Position numbers and translations under genes: made by a program. A stretch of 8,912 nucleotides of DNA from Candidatus Fischerbacteria bacterium RBG_13_37_8 (GTDB taxonomy: Bacteria > Acidobacteriota > HRBIN11 > MFGW01): contig MFGW01000036.1 of NCBI GenBank assembly GCA_001780385.1, forward strand, positions 28,956 to 37,867, in the 5' to 3' direction. Position 1 is the first letter of the stretch, and each line of letters opens with the position of its first letter. The notes under the pieces were generated by a model. The model ran no database searches. It was not told where the DNA came from and saw only the letters and a program-made list of their open reading frames with translations. Positions 7,194-8,912 of the stretch are shown here, piece after piece.

Positions 7194-7225
7194 GGCGGAC
7201 AGGTGTTCACAAGTTCACAGCTAAT
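7194..7225 (+). repeat. Left 32-bp terminal inverted repeat of the Y1 element
   Basis: It begins GGCGGACAGG and ends CAGCTAAT, and is the exact reverse complement of 8457-8488. It contains a near-perfect 8-base tandem pair, TGTTCACA AGTTCACA (7204-7219). No strong internal hairpin and no T-run is seen, so it is not a normal intrinsic terminator. Confidence 0.9.
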
Positions 7226-7229
7226 GTAT

Positions 7230-7241
7230 AATAGTACTATT
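7230..7241. repeat. 12-bp perfect palindrome at the transposase stop codon
   Basis: AATAGTACTATT is self-complementary and covers the TAG stop of the transposase (7237-7239). It lies 4 bases inside the left terminal repeat. It may belong to the element end recognised by the transposase, or be chance in AT-rich DNA. Confidence 0.4.
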
Positions 7242-8196
7242 TAATTGATATTCCTAATTCTAATATTATTTTGTTAATTAATTCCTTCATATAGTTGTTT
7301 TTGTTTATTTCTATCTCCATTCGTTTCTTACTCATACTCACTGCCGACTTTCTTATACTAAAAAAATGGCCAATTTCCTTATTACTCATTCTTGAATAAC
7401 GCCTCAATAAATAAATGCAAATGCGTCTTGATGGATTATTATAGCTGTACTTCTCATGTAAAGAAGCTCCTCCATCAAATATTTTTTGTACAGCTTGTAT
7501 TACCTGGTCAGGTTCCAAAGAAATGCGGGGAATGTCATCATCTGGAATCTTTAGGTCTTTTGGCCTAAAAATCTTCTCGTTCATAGCATCTGCAATTGTC
7601 TCTTTGCTAAATATGAACTTTTCATATTCTTGACTTTCTGTATCACTGTCGATTCCATCTTCAACAAAATCTTTATAGAGTATTCTTGCCTGACTCTCAT
7701 AATCAGAAAATTGCCCTAGGATCCATTCTGTTGTTAGCCAATGCTCTTTTGGTGTTAAACCAATGTATTGTCCATAACTGCTCCACGGATATGCTTGAAG
7801 GTGCTTGCAAATATTTTTGCGCAAAGGATTCCGGTGAATGTAGCGGCTTGCCATATATAAATAGCTCTCTTTTTCAATAAGATGTGAACTGTATCGCGCC
7901 TGAAAAAGATGTCCTACCCGCCAATATTTTCTATTGAAATACCATGCAAAAGCCCCATTCAAATAATGCATTGCCTGTCCAATATTTGCAGCAGGTGTTT
8001 CAATGAGAAGATGAAAATGATTTCTCATGAGTACATATCCATGAATAATTACCTGGAACCGGGCAGGTAGTTCTGATAAAAGCGAAAGAAACTTAAGATA
8101 ATCATCCTTGTTGCGATAAATAGGCTTTCTTTCATTTCCACGTGCATGAACGTGATAAAGAGCATCTTCATATTGTAACCTTGGACTTTTTGCCAT
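7237..8196 (-). CDS. REP-associated-type Y1 (HUH) tyrosine transposase with DnaA-like C-terminal domain
   Basis: The 319-residue protein belongs to the Y1 transposase superfamily, which nicks and rejoins single-stranded DNA through a covalent tyrosine link. Residues about 8-135 are the Y1 domain. YHVHARGNERKPIY is typical of the REP-associated branch. The HUH metal motif is H60-F-H62 (MRNHFHLLIET). The likely catalytic tyrosine is Y119 in RYIHRNPLRK, and PWSSYGQY follows. Residues about 140-225 form a charged linker. Residues about 231-305 resemble DnaA domain IV, a DNA-binding helix-turn-helix (SRRICIYLLRRYSRMSNKEIG, then KSAVSMSKKRME), and may recognise the element ends. No Shine-Dalgarno precedes the ATG, so expression is probably low. 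No TnpB partner is present. It is the only gene of the 7194-8488 element and appears intact. Family assignment is firm; the DnaA-like domain is a motif-level call. Confidence 0.92.
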   Translation of the reverse strand: MAKSPRLQYEDALYHVHARGNERKPIYRNKDDYLKFLSLLSELPARFQVIIHGYVLMRNHFHLLIETPAANIGQAMHYLNGAFAWYFNRKYWRVGHLFQARYSSHLIEKESYLYMASRYIHRNPLRKNICKHLQAYPWSSYGQYIGLTPKEHWLTTEWILGQFSDYESQARILYKDFVEDGIDSDTESQEYEKFIFSKETIADAMNEKIFRPKDLKIPDDDIPRISLEPDQVIQAVQKIFDGGASLHEKYSYNNPSRRICIYLLRRYSRMSNKEIGHFFSIRKSAVSMSKKRMEIEINKNNYMKELINKIILELGISIK

Positions 8197-8456
8197 ATTA
8201 TATTATCTGCTGTAGAGTACGAAATGTTGCTTATTATTTCTTTTTTTTGATAATTATTTTGATTTCCCTGCACTATTAACTCTATGAATTCAATGTGTTA
8301 TTAATAGAATGTGGCTTTTTCCTATATACCCTGTGTTTCATTGATTTAGTTTTCGTGAAGCTTCCCAACTATTCTAATGATATTCTAATGATAATTTTGC
8401 CTGGCTTAAATGTTTCGTCAAAATACAACAAGATGCACTATTGTGATGTAATAGCA
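8197..8456. other. AT-rich non-coding part of the Y1 element upstream of the transposase
   Basis: About 260 bases between the transposase start and the right terminal repeat. I see no credible gene here; a 69-codon plus-strand frame runs through the terminal repeat into dxs antisense and looks random. It holds the 11-bp tandem duplication at 8371-8392 and long A/T runs (for example 8239-8248). No clear promoter for the transposase is seen. Confidence 0.5.
8371..8392. repeat. Tandem duplication of an 11-bp unit
   Basis: ATTCTAATGAT occurs twice in perfect tandem, in the non-coding part of the Y1 element. It could be a small slippage duplication or a pair of binding sites. Confidence 0.8.
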
Positions 8457-8488
8457 ATTAGCTGTGAACTTGTGAACACCTGTCCGCC
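8457..8488 (-). repeat. Right 32-bp terminal inverted repeat of the Y1 element
   Basis: It is the exact reverse complement of 7194-7225. Its outermost base, read on the minus strand, is the G of the dxs TAG stop codon, so dxs ends precisely where the element begins. Confidence 0.9.
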
Positions 8489-8912
8489 TATTTTAAAGAC
8501 TTGATAGTCGCTATGATACCGGGGGGGTCTAAATGGTAGCGTTCACGCAACAGGTTCTGGGAGCCGTGAGGAATGAATTCATCAGGAATGCCGAGGTGAA
8601 AAATTTTTGCGGCAGAGGGCATGCCAGCGAGTACTTCACATAAGGCAGAACCGAAACCACCATGTAATACATTTTCCTCAATAGTAAGAATATAGGTATG
8701 CGTTTGGGCAATTTCGATGATGAGGTCTTTGTCAATTGGTTTAATGAAACGGCTGTTTATCACGGTGCATTCGATATTATCGTGGCTAAGGATTTCAGCG
8801 GCTTGCATAGCGGGATAAACGGTTGTGCCGAGGGCAAAAAGTGCAGCATAGGAACCTTTGCGCAGAACTTCTGCTTTTCCTACGGGAAGCAAAGCTGGTT
8901 CTTCATCCAGTG
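8488..8912 (-). CDS. dxs: 1-deoxy-D-xylulose-5-phosphate synthase, C-terminal part (5' end off the right edge)
   Basis: About 141 codons remain, open to the edge of the window (LDEEPALLPVGKAEVLRKG upstream of any start codon). DXS joins pyruvate and glyceraldehyde 3-phosphate with thiamine diphosphate, the first step of the MEP isoprenoid pathway, in the cytoplasm. The visible part is the C-terminal transketolase domain. GKAEVLRKG, the ALGTTVYPAMQAAEIL helix, TVINSRFIKPID, ILTIEENVLHGGFGSAL and LGIPDEFIPHGSQ fit DXS better than transketolase or pyruvate dehydrogenase E1 beta. The end, YHLDPPGIIATIKSLK, is of normal length, so the mobile element at its stop did not truncate it. The DPPG codons include a run of seven C (8521-8527 on the plus strand as G). 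The gene converges on the POT transporter gene across the element. Confidence 0.93.
   Translation of the reverse strand, partial: LDEEPALLPVGKAEVLRKGSYAALFALGTTVYPAMQAAEILSHDNIECTVINSRFIKPIDKDLIIEIAQTHTYILTIEENVLHGGFGSALCEVLAGMPSAAKIFHLGIPDEFIPHGSQNLLRERYHLDPPGIIATIKSLK

Larger units (their letters stand above)
7194..8488 (-). mobile_element. Complete Y1-transposase element with perfect 32-bp inverted ends
   Basis: A 1,295-bp unit contains one gene, a Y1 HUH transposase, on the minus strand. It is bounded by 32-bp inverted repeats that match without error. The left end starts one base after the TGA of the transporter gene, and the right end shares the final G of the dxs TAG stop, so neither neighbour is broken. 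No target-site duplication is visible, as expected for single-strand Y1 transposition. Y1 elements of the REP-associated type are typically flanked by inverted REP sequences rather than DDE-type ends, and these repeats may have that role. The perfect match of the ends suggests recent activity or selection for pairing. Confidence 0.75.

Noticed and set aside
7194..7241. Intrinsic terminator for the POT gene in the left terminal repeat
   Set aside because: No GC-rich hairpin followed by a T-run is present; the repeat contains tandem rather than inverted halves.
7237..8196. Classical IS200/IS605 element
   Set aside because: The protein is longer than IS200 TnpA, has REP-associated-branch motifs and a C-terminal extension, and no TnpB gene is present. 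Inverted 32-bp ends also differ from the unlike left and right ends of IS200.
8295..8504. 69-codon plus-strand reading frame in the Y1 element
   Set aside because: It runs through the terminal inverted repeat and into dxs antisense, has no ribosome site, and shows no recognisable protein character.
1..8912. CRISPR arrays, tRNA, rRNA or phage genes
   Set aside because: No regularly spaced repeats, cloverleaf-like sequence, rRNA signature or phage structural gene was seen.

Overview
The window is AT-rich DNA from what is probably a Gram-negative bacterium. Several products carry Sec-type signal peptides, and a membrane VKOR-DsbA disulfide-forming enzyme is present, which implies an oxidising periplasm. 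I cannot place the phylum from sequence alone. The gene mix (VKOR-DsbA fusion, GspG-like domain in a non-pilin protein, short POT transporter with a KGN motif) would suit a PVC-group, planctomycete-like or deltaproteobacterial-type genome, but that is only an impression.

Layout. Positions 1-5155 hold five genes on the minus strand, with gaps of about 19 to 74 bases. In transcription order they are bacterioferritin (bfr), an exported protein with six propeller-like repeats, an Xaa-Pro aminopeptidase (M24B), an exported protein ending in a GspG-like module, and a VKOR-DsbA fusion cut by the left edge. Positions 5156-5512 are a divergent control region. It holds back-to-back sigma70-like promoters with a 14-bp palindrome between them. 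Two related, inverted GGGCG-type hairpins lie in it, one in each predicted 5' leader at almost the same distance from the two start codons. Positions 5513-7192 encode a POT-family peptide transporter on the plus strand. Positions 7194-8488 are a 1,295-bp mobile element: a Y1 (REP-associated type) transposase gene bounded by perfect 32-bp inverted repeats, inserted exactly between the 3' ends of two convergent genes. Positions 8488-8912 are the 3' end of dxs (1-deoxy-D-xylulose-5-phosphate synthase), minus strand, cut by the right edge.

How it may work together. POT would import di- and tripeptides, and the Xaa-Pro aminopeptidase could process proline-containing ones in the cytoplasm. The VKOR-DsbA enzyme would make disulfides in exported proteins. 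Both uncharacterised exported proteins of the same gene run contain cysteines outside their signal peptides, so they are possible clients. Bacterioferritin stores iron. The most unusual points are the paired leader hairpins in front of bfr and the POT gene, and the complete Y1 element whose termini share the sequence GGCGGACA with one of those hairpins.
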